Assembly: GCF_000719865.1 (NCBI RefSeq)
Contig: NZ_JOID01000008.1
Location: forward strand, 310,001 to 374,000
Source of the DNA: Streptomyces albus subsp. albus
Lineage (GTDB): Bacteria > Actinomycetota > Actinomycetes > Streptomycetales > Streptomycetaceae
Length of the DNA: 64,000 nt
Direction: 5' to 3'
Shown: one piece after another, positions 44,752 to 55,563 of the stretch
How positions within the stretch are numbered: the first letter of the stretch is position 1
Layout of the letters: the number at the start of each line of letters is the position of its first letter
Notes under the pieces: model-generated
What the model was told of the DNA's origin: nothing
Seen by the model: the letters and a program-made list of their open reading frames with translations, nothing else
Database searches by the model: none
Translations under genes and position numbers: made by a program

Positions 44752-46980
44752 ATGGACGGGGGAAAGGGGCGCACCGTGGTCACTGATGCACCGGTCACGA
44801 CACTACGCTCCCCGGCGTCTCCGCTGGTCTCGATGTCCGAGATCGCTGCCTTCGCGCGAGTGAAGCGTCCCGTGGTCTCCACCTGGCGCCGACGCCACCC
44901 GGACTTCCCCGCCGCCGTGTCCGAGAACGCGGGCAGGCTGCTGTTCGACGGCGTGCAAGTGGCCGAGTGGCTGGTCGCGTCCGGCCTGGGCAACGCGGAC
45001 GCGACCGAACTCCGCTCCGAGCTGGCCCTGTTCGGCATCGTGGCCTTGCGGGCCCGGTTCACTCCGTGGCAGCTGGTCGAGACGCTCGGCAGCCTCCTGT
45101 GTCTGCGCCGTCTCGACGGCCGGCCGCTCGATGACGGCCGACTGCCGACGGCCGGTCCGGGCACGTCGGCGGCCGACGACGGCGACGCAGCGGACGGCGC
45201 CCTCTGGTCCGCCCTGCTACGGCGGGCCCAACGGATCGACGCGGAGGACGAATTCGTCCTGCGCGAGCTGCGCTCCGTCGACGCCGCCGCGGCCCCGCTC
45301 GCCCGCCTCGCCGAGGATCTGGTCGAGGCCGCCTACGGCGAGCGTGGCGCGTACGAGTGGCTGCTGGCCTCCCGCGCCCGGCTGGGCCTGGACTCCCTCA
45401 CCGCCGACGCGGTCACCCCCGGACTGCGGAGCCTGCTCACCCAGCTCACCGACCTCCGGACCCGGCTCGAGCGCGGCGAGTCCCTCACCCTCGCCGACCC
45501 GCACGCCCGCGCCGGCGACCTGCTCGCCGCCCTCCTCGGCGAGGCCGAGGAACACGACCGCCTCACCGTTCTCGCGGCCGACCCCGACGAGCGCCTGGCC
45601 CGCATCACCCGCCGCCGGCTCCTGCTCGCGGGCGTCAGCGAACTCGACCTCGATGTGCAGACCGGCCCCGACCTTGAGGAACGTCTCGCCGACCCGGATC
45701 TCGTCGTCACCCAGCTCCCCTACCGCCCCGGCGAGGACCGCTCGATCCTCACCGCCCTGGCGGGCGTCGAGCGCGTCGCCCTCCTCCTCCGCCCCGGCTG
45801 CACGGCCCTCGTCCTGGGACCGGCCGACGCGCTCGTGGACGAGCTCAGGGGCACGGAGGAGTCCCAGCTCCGCTCGGCCCTCCTGCGCGACAACGTCGTG
45901 GAGTCCGTCATCGCGCTCCCCGGCGGAGTCCTGCCCTTCCGCCCCGGCTACCGGGCCGCGCTGTGGACGCTCACCCGCGATCCCGTCCCGGCCGCCGAGG
46001 GCAAGGTCTTACTGGCCGACATCAGCTCCGAACCGCTCACCGAGGCAGTCGGCGCGCGGCTCGCCGAGGACGTCCTCCTCTGGCGCGCCGAGGGCTTCCG
46101 GGCGCTCGACGGCCACGACCCCCGCTACGGGCGCGCGGTCCTCGTCGCCGAACTGGACCGTGCCTTCGGCGGCCCGCTGACCCCGCCCGGTCCGCCCGTC
46201 ACCGTGCTGCTGTCCCGTACGGTCACCGAGCGCCCCGCCCTGATAGCTGAGGCCGAGGCGCGCCTCGAACGCGCGACGGAGGACATCCGCACCTACGAGG
46301 ACGAGCACGGCCCGTACCGGGGCGGTGTGCTGCGCCGGGTCGGCCGCCTGCCCCGCCGCACCACCCTCGGCAAGCTGATCACCGAACGAAGGGTTACCCG
46401 CCTCCCCGGCCACCGCCTCGACGAGGAAGACATCACCCGGGACGGCCACCACGCCGTCCTCGGCCCCGAGGAGATCACCGGCAGCCGGGCTGCCGGCACC
46501 CGGCGTATCGACCGGCTGCTGCTGGCCGCCGCGTACGAGCGGGTGGCGCTCACCGAGCCCGGTGACGTCCTCTACACCGTCGCGCCCCGCCTCGGCCTCT
46601 ACGTCGACCACGACGGCTTCGCCGTGGCCGCCTTCCCGGCCCGTGTCCTCCGCGTCAACCCCGCCGCAGGCCGTCCGCTGACCCCGCGCGTCCTGGCGGC
46701 CCTGCTCGGCGCAGCCCGGGGCACCGCCCGCAGCCCGAGCGCCGTACGTCCCGCCCGCCGCATCGAGGACTACCAGCTCCCCGACCTCGACCCGGACGAG
46801 GTGCTGCGCTTCGACGCCCTGCTGGCCGAGACCGAACGCCGCGAGCGCCTGCTGCGCGCCCAGGCCGACGCCCTCGCCGAGGCCCGCCGCCTGACGGTCG
46901 CCGGCCTGGCGGACGGCACCCTCACCCTTGACGGCCGCCTCGCCTCCGACGGCGCCCGGACGACCACCCACCGCATGTAA
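44752..46980 (+). CDS. HTH-fused, degenerate N6-adenine methyltransferase-like protein
   Basis: A 742-residue protein with an N-terminal helix-turn-helix (27-53, MSEIAAFARVKRPVVSTWRR) and a region that aligns by pattern with HsdM-type methyltransferases, but the SAM motif DPACGSGG reads DPHARAGDLL (249-258) and NPPF/Y reads TQLPY (320-324). VESVIALPGGVLPFRPGYRA (383-402) matches the VEAVIALPxGLF block of the family. The C-terminal half has HsdS-like features (DVLYTVAPRLGLYVDHDGFA). It is probably a non-catalytic DNA-binding partner or regulator of the R-M genes that follow 50 bp later. Leu420 is TTA. ATG 44752 follows GGGGGCGAGAG; GTG 44776 is an alternative. Confidence 0.8.
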   Translation: MDGGKGRTVVTDAPVTTLRSPASPLVSMSEIAAFARVKRPVVSTWRRRHPDFPAAVSENAGRLLFDGVQVAEWLVASGLGNADATELRSELALFGIVALRARFTPWQLVETLGSLLCLRRLDGRPLDDGRLPTAGPGTSAADDGDAADGALWSALLRRAQRIDAEDEFVLRELRSVDAAAAPLARLAEDLVEAAYGERGAYEWLLASRARLGLDSLTADAVTPGLRSLLTQLTDLRTRLERGESLTLADPHARAGDLLAALLGEAEEHDRLTVLAADPDERLARITRRRLLLAGVSELDLDVQTGPDLEERLADPDLVVTQLPYRPGEDRSILTALAGVERVALLLRPGCTALVLGPADALVDELRGTEESQLRSALLRDNVVESVIALPGGVLPFRPGYRAALWTLTRDPVPAAEGKVLLADISSEPLTEAVGARLAEDVLLWRAEGFRALDGHDPRYGRAVLVAELDRAFGGPLTPPGPPVTVLLSRTVTERPALIAEAEARLERATEDIRTYEDEHGPYRGGVLRRVGRLPRRTTLGKLITERRVTRLPGHRLDEEDITRDGHHAVLGPEEITGSRAAGTRRIDRLLLAAAYERVALTEPGDVLYTVAPRLGLYVDHDGFAVAAFPARVLRVNPAAGRPLTPRVLAALLGAARGTARSPSAVRPARRIEDYQLPDLDPDEVLRFDALLAETERRERLLRAQADALAEARRLTVAGLADGTLTLDGRLASDGARTTTHRM

Positions 46981-47030
46981 CCCGTCCACGCCCACGCCCA
47001 CGCCCCACCGATACACCGGAAGAAGGAACG

Positions 47031-48660
<1,630 letters not shown>

Positions 48661-48668
<8 letters not shown>

Positions 48669-50019
48669 GGTACAGACCGTTACAGGCGGACGGGAAGCCA
48701 CCACTGGAGTGATTCCGGGCCGTTGGGCACTGAGCGTGGGTAATCCACGGACTCCTACGCCCTCTGGTTTTCGATGGGTTCCCCTTTCTGAGGTTGCCCG
48801 GTTGGAGAGTGGGCATACCCCAAGTCGCAGAAAGCCGGAATATTGGGACGGTGGTATCCCTTGGATTGGAATTAAGGATGCCACAGGCAATCATGGTCGC
48901 ACGCTCAATGCGACACTTCAGAGTATTAGCGAGGAGGGTCTGGATAATTCATCTGCCCGACTGCTTCCGGCCGGAACTGTTTGCCTGTCTCGCACCGCAT
49001 CAGTGGGATATGTCGTCACGATGGGCGTTCCGATGGCAACTAGCCAAGACTTCGTGAACTGGGTTTGCGGCCCACAAATCTCCTCTCGGTATCTGCATTA
49101 CATCTTGATGTCCGAGCAGGATTCTGTGCGCCGATTCGCGCACGGGACGACTCATCAAACGGTCTACTATCCTGAAGCTAAGGCATTTCACGTTTGCATT
49201 CCGACAAGGGTAGAGCAGGATGCTATCGTGGCGCTGCTCAGCGCGCTAGATGACAAAGTTACGGCTAATGAGCAAATTTCGGAGACGGCCGATAGCCTAT
49301 GTGTTTCGATATTTGCCCGGTCTTTTGCTGAGGCTCTACAGCACCTAACAGAAGGCGCAAACCTGCCCAGTGGATGGGAAGTTGTCGACATGGCTGCTGC
49401 GGCAACAACTATTGAGACTGGCACCCGCCCGAGGGGTGGAGTTGCTAAGTACGTATCGGGTGTGCCGAGTATTGGTGCAGAAAGTGTGGTCCGGCTGGCT
49501 CGGTTCGATTTTAATCGAGTCAAGTATGTGCCGGAGGAGTTTTTTGCTGGTATGAGGCGTGGGGTTCTTCAAGATCGCGACATCCTGGTCTATAAAGATG
49601 GCGGTAAGCCTGGAGATTTTAAGCCGCATGTCTCCATGTTTGGCAATGGATTCCCTTATTCCAGAATGTGCATCAATGAACACGTCTATCGAGTCCGTAT
49701 GAATTCCGAGTTGGGTCAGGAATTCGGCTACTACTGGCTTTCCTCGCCTCCAGTTCTTGGGGAGATGCGTCGACGTGGCACCGGGGCTGCCATTCCTGGG
49801 ATAAATTCTAATGCGTTCAAAGGGATTCCGGTGGTGTGGGCGCCGCGCAATCGTATTCGACAATTCAGAAGTTCGGCTGCACCGCTAGTAAGTCGAATTT
49901 TGCAGGCGGCAAAAGAAGCTCGTGACCTAATCGTCCTGCGCGACACCCTCCTCCCCCAACTAATGTCCGGCAAGCTCCGCGTCCGTGACGCCGAGAAGAT
50001 CGTGGAGGATGCCGTATGA
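48661..50019 (+). CDS. hsdS: Type I restriction-modification specificity subunit
   Basis: Determines the bipartite DNA target. The 452-residue protein has two target-recognition domains (about 35-190 and 235-400), each followed by a conserved helix: KAFHVCIPTRVEQDAIVALL (then SALDDKVTANEQISETADS) and RIRQFRSSAAPLVSRILQAA (then LIVLRDTLLPQLMSGKLRV). Sampled lines are near 50% GC with many A/T third positions, in sharp contrast to hsdM and hsdR, consistent with recent acquisition of recognition domains. ATG 48661 lies inside the end of hsdM after GGGGAGG, and the stop overlaps hsdR (ATGA). Confidence 0.94.
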
Positions 50020-53000
50020 CCAGTGGCAGTGATCGTGATCGGACCACTGAACACGCCACCACGCACCACCACATCGCCGCCCACCTCGACGGCAAGATGA
50101 CCGAGGCGACTTGGGAGCACCTCACCCTGGACGAACTCGCCGAGCTCGACTGGCAGGTCAAGGCCGGCAAGGAGCTCACCCCCGGCACCGGTCACCGCCG
50201 GGACTGGGACGACCTGATCCTGCACGACGAGCTTCGGGCGGCCGTCGAGCGGCTGAACCCGGAGCTGTCCGCCACCGCCGTTCACGAAGCACTCCGGATC
50301 GCCACCGACCCCGCCTCCCGCGACGCGTACCCGGAGAACCGGCAGGCGCACGAGTACCTCACCACCGGCATCAGGCTGACGTTCACCGACGAGTTCGGCG
50401 CCGAGCAGACCCCGACTGTCCGGCTTGTCGACTTCACCGACCCCGACGCGAACAGCTACCTCGCCGTCAACCAGGTCATCGTCCGGGACACCGACGGCAG
50501 GCACCGCCGCTTCGACGTCGTCCTCTACGTCAACGGCCTGCCGCTCGCCATCGTCGAGCTGAAGAGCGCCGCCGCGAAGAACGCCACCCTCCTGACCGCG
50601 CACGCGCAACTCCAGACCTATATATCGGAGTTCCCGATCGCGTTCCGGTACAACGTCCTCTGTCTGGTCTCGGACGGCATCACCGCCAAGTACGGCACGG
50701 TCTTCACCCCGTACGAGCACTTCGCCCCCTGGAACGTCGACCACGAGGGCGTGCGCGTCGACACCAACGCACCTGACTACGACGGCCAGGAGGCGCTGAG
50801 CCTCGCCCTGCACGGCCTCTTCACGCAGAACCGGTTCCTCTCCCTCACCCGGAACTTCGTCAACTTCACCCCGCCGAAGCCGGGCGAGCCACTCTCCGGC
50901 AAGCGCATCGCCAAGCCCCACCAGTTCTTCGCGGTCAACAAGGCCGTGGAGGCGGTCGTCGAAGCCTCCCGCACCAGCGGGCAGGCCGGTGTCGTCTGGC
51001 ACACCCAGGGCGCGGGAAAGTCCGAGGAGATGGTGGAGACGGCCGCGCTCGTCTCCCGCCACCCGGCCCTGAACAACCCCACCATCGTCGTCATCACCGA
51101 CCGCAACGACCTCGACGACCAGCTCTACGACACCTTCCTGGACAGCGAGCCCCTGCTCGGGCAGAAGGCCCACCAGATCGACACCCGTGAAGAGCTGCGC
51201 ACCGAGCTGAAGCGGCGCAACGTCGGCGGAATCGTCTTCACGACCCTCCAGAAGTTCGGCCTGAGCAAGGAGGAGAAGGAAGCCGGCAAGACGCACCCGC
51301 TCCTCTCCGAGCGCCGCAACATCCTGGTCATCGTCGACGAGGCGCACCGCTCGCACTACGACAGCCTCGACGGCTACGCCCGCCACCTCCGCGACGCCCT
51401 CCCCTACGCCACCCTGCTCGCCTTCACCGGCACGCCCATCTCCAAGGCCGAGGCCGACACCCGCGCCGTTTTCGGCGAGTACATCGACATCTACGACCTC
51501 AAGCGCGCCGTGGACGACGGCGCCACCGTCCGCGTCTTCCACGAGCCGCGCGTCATCGACGTGTCGCTGCCGCCCGATGTCGACCCGAACGCGATCGACG
51601 AGCAGGCGAACGCCCTCACCGAGGGCATGGACGACGCCGAGCGCCGCCGCGCCATCCGGTACGCGGCCACCATGAACACCGTCTACGGCGCCCCCGACCG
51701 GATAGCCACCCTCGCCGACGACCTGATCAACCACTGGGAGAAGCGCCGCGAGCTGGTCAAGCCCGACATCGGCGGCCCCGGCAAGGCCATGGTCGTCTGC
51801 GCCACCCGCGAGATCTGCGTACGGCTCTTCGACGCGCTCGCCGAGCGGCGGCCCGGCTGGGCCAGTGACGAAGTGGACCAGGGCGTCATGAAGATCGTCT
51901 TCCACGGTGACCGTGCCGACCTCGAGCGTCTGCGCAAGCACGCCCTGCGCAAGTCCCAGCAGAAGGTCGTCCAGAAGCGCGCCAAGGACCCGGACGACGA
52001 GCTGGAACTGCTCATCGTCCACTCGATGCTGCTGACCGGCTACGACGCGCCGCCCATCCACACCCTGTACATGGACCGCCCCATGCAGGGCGCCAACCTG
52101 ATGCAGGCCCTGGCCCGCGTCAACCGCCGCTTCCGCGGCAAGCAGGACGGTCTCCTCGTCGGCTACGCGCCCCTCACCGACAACCTCGCCAAGGCCCTGC
52201 GCGAGTACTCGGACCAGGACCGCAGGGACCAGACGCTCGGCGCGGACATCGACCGGGCGATCACCGAGGTCAAGAACGAGCTGTCCACCATTAAGGGGCT
52301 CCTCGCCGGGTGCCACTGGAGGGACTGGCTCGCCGACACCGGCCGGCCCGAGTCGCGCAAGCGCGCGCTCCGTCTGACCTCCAACTTCCTCCGCGACCCG
52401 AAGACCCCGGGCAACAAGGTCGAGCCCGGCGCCAAGCCGCTCTCCGTCCGTTTCAAGGACAGCGCGGCCCGGCTCGACCGCTTCTACCGGGTCTGCGCTA
52501 TGAGCCGCGAGATCTCCGAGCGCTGCGAGGACATGGCGGACTGGCGTCGCGACATCGCGTTCTTCAGCGAGGTGCGGGCCTGGATGGTCAAGCTCGACGC
52601 CGCCGAGCGCGAGGCGAGCGGGCAGCCGCTCAGCGCCGAGATTCAGCGCTACCTCGACGCCCTGGCGGCCTCGGTGGTCGACGCCGACAAGATCACCGAC
52701 CTGTACGCGGAGGCCGGGATCGGCCGGCTGGACATCACCCGCCTCAACGAGGCGCAGTTGCGCAAGCTGGAGAACCACGAGACCCCGCACCTGGTCACGG
52801 AGGCGCTGCGGCGCATGATCGAGCAGAAGATGCGCGAGGTGACCAAGCACAACGTCGTCCGGAACGAGAGCTTCTCCGAACGCCTCGACAAGCTGATGCA
52901 GCGGTACATGCTCCAGCAGCTCACCAGCGCCCAGGTGATCGCCGAACTGGCCGCGCTGGCCCGCGAGGTGTCCGAGGAGGCCCGCCGCGGCGAGCGGTTC

Positions 53001-53306
53001 GACCCGCCGCTCAGCCATGCGGAGCTGGCCTTCTACGATGCGGTCGCCCACCGCGACATGGCCGAGCTGATGGAGGGTGGCCAGGACACGCTGGCCGAGA
53101 TCGCCCGGGCCCTGGTGAAGGACATCCGGCGGAACCTCTCCGTCGACTGGCTCTCCCGCGAGCCCGTCCGCGCGAAGCTCCGCACCCGCATCCGCCGCGT
53201 GCTGGCGATGTACGACTACCCGCCGGAGGAGGAGCGCGAGGCGGTCGATCTGGTCCTCAAGCAAATGGAGATCGTGGCCGCCCTGTGGGCGCCGGGGGCG
53301 AAGTAG
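50016..53306 (+). CDS. hsdR: Type I restriction-modification restriction/translocase subunit
   Basis: Cuts unmodified DNA after ATP-driven translocation. The 1096-residue protein has an N-terminal PD-(D/E)xK nuclease (D167 in FDVVLYVNG, E181 and K183 in AIVELKSA). The SF2 translocase has Walker A QGAGKS (331-336), DEAH (441-444), TGTPI (471-475) and the motif VI region MQALARVNRRF. A C-terminal helical domain contacts HsdM. All key residues are present, so the system should be able to restrict. The ATG overlaps the hsdS stop. A strong bidirectional hairpin follows. Confidence 0.96.
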   Translation: MTSGSDRDRTTEHATTHHHIAAHLDGKMTEATWEHLTLDELAELDWQVKAGKELTPGTGHRRDWDDLILHDELRAAVERLNPELSATAVHEALRIATDPASRDAYPENRQAHEYLTTGIRLTFTDEFGAEQTPTVRLVDFTDPDANSYLAVNQVIVRDTDGRHRRFDVVLYVNGLPLAIVELKSAAAKNATLLTAHAQLQTYISEFPIAFRYNVLCLVSDGITAKYGTVFTPYEHFAPWNVDHEGVRVDTNAPDYDGQEALSLALHGLFTQNRFLSLTRNFVNFTPPKPGEPLSGKRIAKPHQFFAVNKAVEAVVEASRTSGQAGVVWHTQGAGKSEEMVETAALVSRHPALNNPTIVVITDRNDLDDQLYDTFLDSEPLLGQKAHQIDTREELRTELKRRNVGGIVFTTLQKFGLSKEEKEAGKTHPLLSERRNILVIVDEAHRSHYDSLDGYARHLRDALPYATLLAFTGTPISKAEADTRAVFGEYIDIYDLKRAVDDGATVRVFHEPRVIDVSLPPDVDPNAIDEQANALTEGMDDAERRRAIRYAATMNTVYGAPDRIATLADDLINHWEKRRELVKPDIGGPGKAMVVCATREICVRLFDALAERRPGWASDEVDQGVMKIVFHGDRADLERLRKHALRKSQQKVVQKRAKDPDDELELLIVHSMLLTGYDAPPIHTLYMDRPMQGANLMQALARVNRRFRGKQDGLLVGYAPLTDNLAKALREYSDQDRRDQTLGADIDRAITEVKNELSTIKGLLAGCHWRDWLADTGRPESRKRALRLTSNFLRDPKTPGNKVEPGAKPLSVRFKDSAARLDRFYRVCAMSREISERCEDMADWRRDIAFFSEVRAWMVKLDAAEREASGQPLSAEIQRYLDALAASVVDADKITDLYAEAGIGRLDITRLNEAQLRKLENHETPHLVTEALRRMIEQKMREVTKHNVVRNESFSERLDKLMQRYMLQQLTSAQVIAELAALAREVSEEARRGERFDPPLSHAELAFYDAVAHRDMAELMEGGQDTLAEIARALVKDIRRNLSVDWLSREPVRAKLRTRIRRVLAMYDYPPEEEREAVDLVLKQMEIVAALWAPGAK

Positions 53307-53352
53307 CCCTGACCGGCGGGCGGGCAGCTCAAGGCCCGCCCGCCGGTCAGGG
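53307..53352. terminator. Perfect 18-bp inverted repeat after hsdR
   Basis: CCCTGACCGGCGGGCGGG (53307-53324) pairs exactly with 53335-53352 around a 10-base loop. It lies between convergent hsdR and the DUF433 gene, reaching into the 3' end of the latter. Confidence 0.88.
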
Positions 53353-54024
53353 CCACGTGCGCTTGATGCGGCCGTGCCGCACCGCTGCGTGGCACAGGGC
53401 GTCGACCTGTCCGGGCGCCATGCCGTAGTCGTACGCGATGTCCTCGGCGGTCTCCCCGGCCTGCCACAGGTCGGTGATGGCCTTGACCGGGACGCGGTTG
53501 GCCGCCACAACCGGGAGACCGTGGCCGAACCTCGGATCGATCACGACCGGCACGGAGTCCGGGTACCGCCGCAGCCGCAGACTCCAGGGATAGTCGTCGC
53601 ACGGCTGCCAGATCAGGGAGCGGAAGCAATCGGAAAGCGCTTGGCCGATGGTGGCGGCTCGGCTGTCCCGTGCTCCGCGGAGATCTCCCCGACCGTGCTC
53701 GACGAGGATGTCCAGGCCCTCTGTGAGGATGCGCCTGGAGACGAGGCCATAGGGGGTGTCGAAGGCGTTCCGTAGGAGGGTGGCCGCCCCTCTGATCCTG
53801 TTCGTGGCAAGTCCCAGGGAGAGCAGGGAACGCAGGACGTGCGCCTCGGCCACCGCGATGAACGGCACCGAAGGCTGTCCCTTCCGCACTGGCTGTACCT
53901 GGTGGACGAGAGGCGCTCCGGCGGCTTTGTCCTTCAGCCATGTATCGAGTGTCGACTGCGGAATCCCCAGACAGGCGGCAGTCTCCGTGCGCGTCAGAAG
54001 ACCGTCCTTGAATCTGTCGATCAC
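53347..54024 (-). CDS. DUF433-domain protein with N-terminal HTH
   Basis: A 225-residue protein. The N-terminus has a helix-turn-helix (LTRTETAACLGIPQSTLDTW) and the C-terminus a DUF433 domain (about 160-215, ITDLWQAGETAEDIAYDYGM), a fold found in VapB-like antitoxins. DUF433 antitoxins usually precede a DUF5615 PIN-like toxin, but here the downstream neighbour is hsdR on the opposite strand and no toxin is visible. GTG 54024 is supported by GGAGGAGG five bases upstream. It is probably an orphan DNA-binding protein. Confidence 0.82.
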   Translation of the reverse strand: MIDRFKDGLLTRTETAACLGIPQSTLDTWLKDKAAGAPLVHQVQPVRKGQPSVPFIAVAEAHVLRSLLSLGLATNRIRGAATLLRNAFDTPYGLVSRRILTEGLDILVEHGRGDLRGARDSRAATIGQALSDCFRSLIWQPCDDYPWSLRLRRYPDSVPVVIDPRFGHGLPVVAANRVPVKAITDLWQAGETAEDIAYDYGMAPGQVDALCHAAVRHGRIKRTWP

Positions 54025-54098
54025 GCCCGCCTCCTCCTGGTACCGCGTTACGTGATGTTCAGCGCTGCCTGCGGAGGTCAGCCCACCCGACCACCGGT

Positions 54099-55073
54099 TC
54101 AACCGGCCACACGGAGATCGTCTTCGGAGCGGCAGTCCCGGCAGCGTCCGGGGCGCGGTGCGCGGAAGGCGCGTTCGCAGCCGTCGCAGGTCTGGAACGG
54201 CAGGACGACCGGGCGGTCCCCGGAGTGCGCCGGCGGGGGCGGGGGCGGTGCGGGCAGGGGCGTTTCGCGGAGGCGGAAGGCGAGGATGCCCGCCGGTCGG
54301 GCGTGGAAGCGGTCCGGGAGCCCGGTGGTCAGCAACTCGGTGATCCGGGGTGCCTCGACACCCGCCGCGAGCCACTGGGCTACGGCCGGTGCGAGGCGCG
54401 CCGCCTCCTGCGCGGAGAGGATCAGACGCGGGTCGACTCGGCGGAGGGAAGCGAGTACCGCGACGGCATGTGGGTCGGCGTCGGCCTGCGGGTCGGTGAC
54501 CGGCTTCGGGCCGGTGGCGGGCTGCGGGATGGTCTCGGCGAGCGAGGTCGGCGTCTTTGTCTCGGCCTGCGTGGGTGCGGGCGCGGGTGCAGGCGTCGGC
54601 ACGGGTGCGGTAGCCGTCGCCGAGGTGGCCTGCTTCCGGAGCCTGGGCCAGTGCCGCCGAGGCGGCTTCGGCGGCTTGGGAGGAGACGCGTCCGGGTCAT
54701 CGTCCGGGCTGCGGTCCGGCACGTGGCCGGGTACGTCGCGGAAGTACGTCCGGGTGCGGATCCGCCCCGACGGCAGCCGTTCGCGGCGGCGTTCCAAGTA
54801 TCCCGCTCGCTCAAGCTCCTTGAGCGCTCGCGAGATCAGGATCTCGCCCTCGGTGAAGTGCTCGCACAGCGCGGCGATGCTGACGGGGGTGCCGTCGGGC
54901 AGGGAGAGGATGTAGGCGGCGACGCCGATCGTGACCGCGCTGCCGCGCCGCTGGGCGAGGGCGTTGGATAGCACGGTGAAGTCGGCCGTGAGGCGGGTGC
55001 GGAGGTGGATCACGCCGGAGGTCGGAGCTCCGGCGGCGGCGCGCAGGCGCGCGTTAGACTGCGGGTCAGCCAT
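54099..55073 (-). CDS. Winged-helix transcriptional regulator with C-terminal zinc-finger-like motif
   Basis: A 324-residue regulator of a family common in Streptomyces accessory clusters. The winged-helix part (about 25-105) contains RGSAVTIGVAAYILSLPDGT, then ALCEHFTEGEILISRALKEL and LERRRERLPSGRIRTRTYF. A long Pro/Ala/Thr-rich linker follows, then a helical segment (RLAPAVAQWLAAGVEAPRIT) and a CxxC...CxxC motif (CDGCERAFRAPRPGRCRDC) at the extreme C-terminus. ATG 55073 begins MADPQSNARLRAAAG, the usual start of this family. Confidence 0.85.
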   Translation of the reverse strand: MADPQSNARLRAAAGAPTSGVIHLRTRLTADFTVLSNALAQRRGSAVTIGVAAYILSLPDGTPVSIAALCEHFTEGEILISRALKELERAGYLERRRERLPSGRIRTRTYFRDVPGHVPDRSPDDDPDASPPKPPKPPRRHWPRLRKQATSATATAPVPTPAPAPAPTQAETKTPTSLAETIPQPATGPKPVTDPQADADPHAVAVLASLRRVDPRLILSAQEAARLAPAVAQWLAAGVEAPRITELLTTGLPDRFHARPAGILAFRLRETPLPAPPPPPPAHSGDRPVVLPFQTCDGCERAFRAPRPGRCRDCRSEDDLRVAG

Positions 55074-55344
55074 CGGGAAGGTCTCTGCTTCCTGATCGGT
55101 CAGGCCCTCGATCGGGATTGCCGTCCCGGCCGGGGGCCGTATCTGTTTGCGGTTGTCCCGGTGAACGTAACGGCCCAAATCCCGCCCCGGCAAGCCGGTC
55201 ACCCGGACGGGTGACACGGGCCGGGATGGTGGGTGGGCGGGTAGTTCTGTTCCCGGTTCTTTGGGAGCCCGGCGGCCCACCGGACCCCGGCGGACCAGGG
55301 CCCGGCGGACCCGGGCGACGGCTGCCGACCGTGGCCCGGCCGGC

Positions 55345-55563
55345 TCAGATGCGGTGGCGTCCGGCCTTCACCTCGGCTATGAACGCTGCCCAGGAGCGGG
55401 CCTCGAAGGCCAGTGCGGGGCCGTGCGGGACCTTGCTGTCACGGACGGGGACGAGGCCGGGGAAGCCGTCGGCCACCTCCACGCAGTCGCCCCCGGCCTG
55501 ATTGCTGTAGCTGCTCTTGCGCCAGGCGGCGCCGTTCAGAACGGGACGGGATTTTCGCGCCAC
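55345..55563 (-). CDS. DUF397 small protein
   Basis: A 72-residue DUF397 protein of the WhiJ/BldB-type clusters: WRKSSYSNQAGGDCVEVADG, then VPVRDSKVPHGPALAF and WAAFIAEVKAG. DUF397 proteins pair with XRE/DUF5753 regulators and may act as antitoxin-like or modulatory partners in development. GTG 55563 starts inside the XRE gene; the two reading frames overlap by 125 bp. Confidence 0.92.
   Translation of the reverse strand: MARKSRPVLNGAAWRKSSYSNQAGGDCVEVADGFPGLVPVRDSKVPHGPALAFEARSWAAFIAEVKAGRHRI

Noticed and set aside
49731-53510. Very long open frame on the minus strand opposite hsdR
   Set aside because: It is a by-product of GC-rich codon bias; the + strand frame has every HsdR motif and the minus frame shows no domain, only Val/Gly/Asp/Arg-rich sequence.
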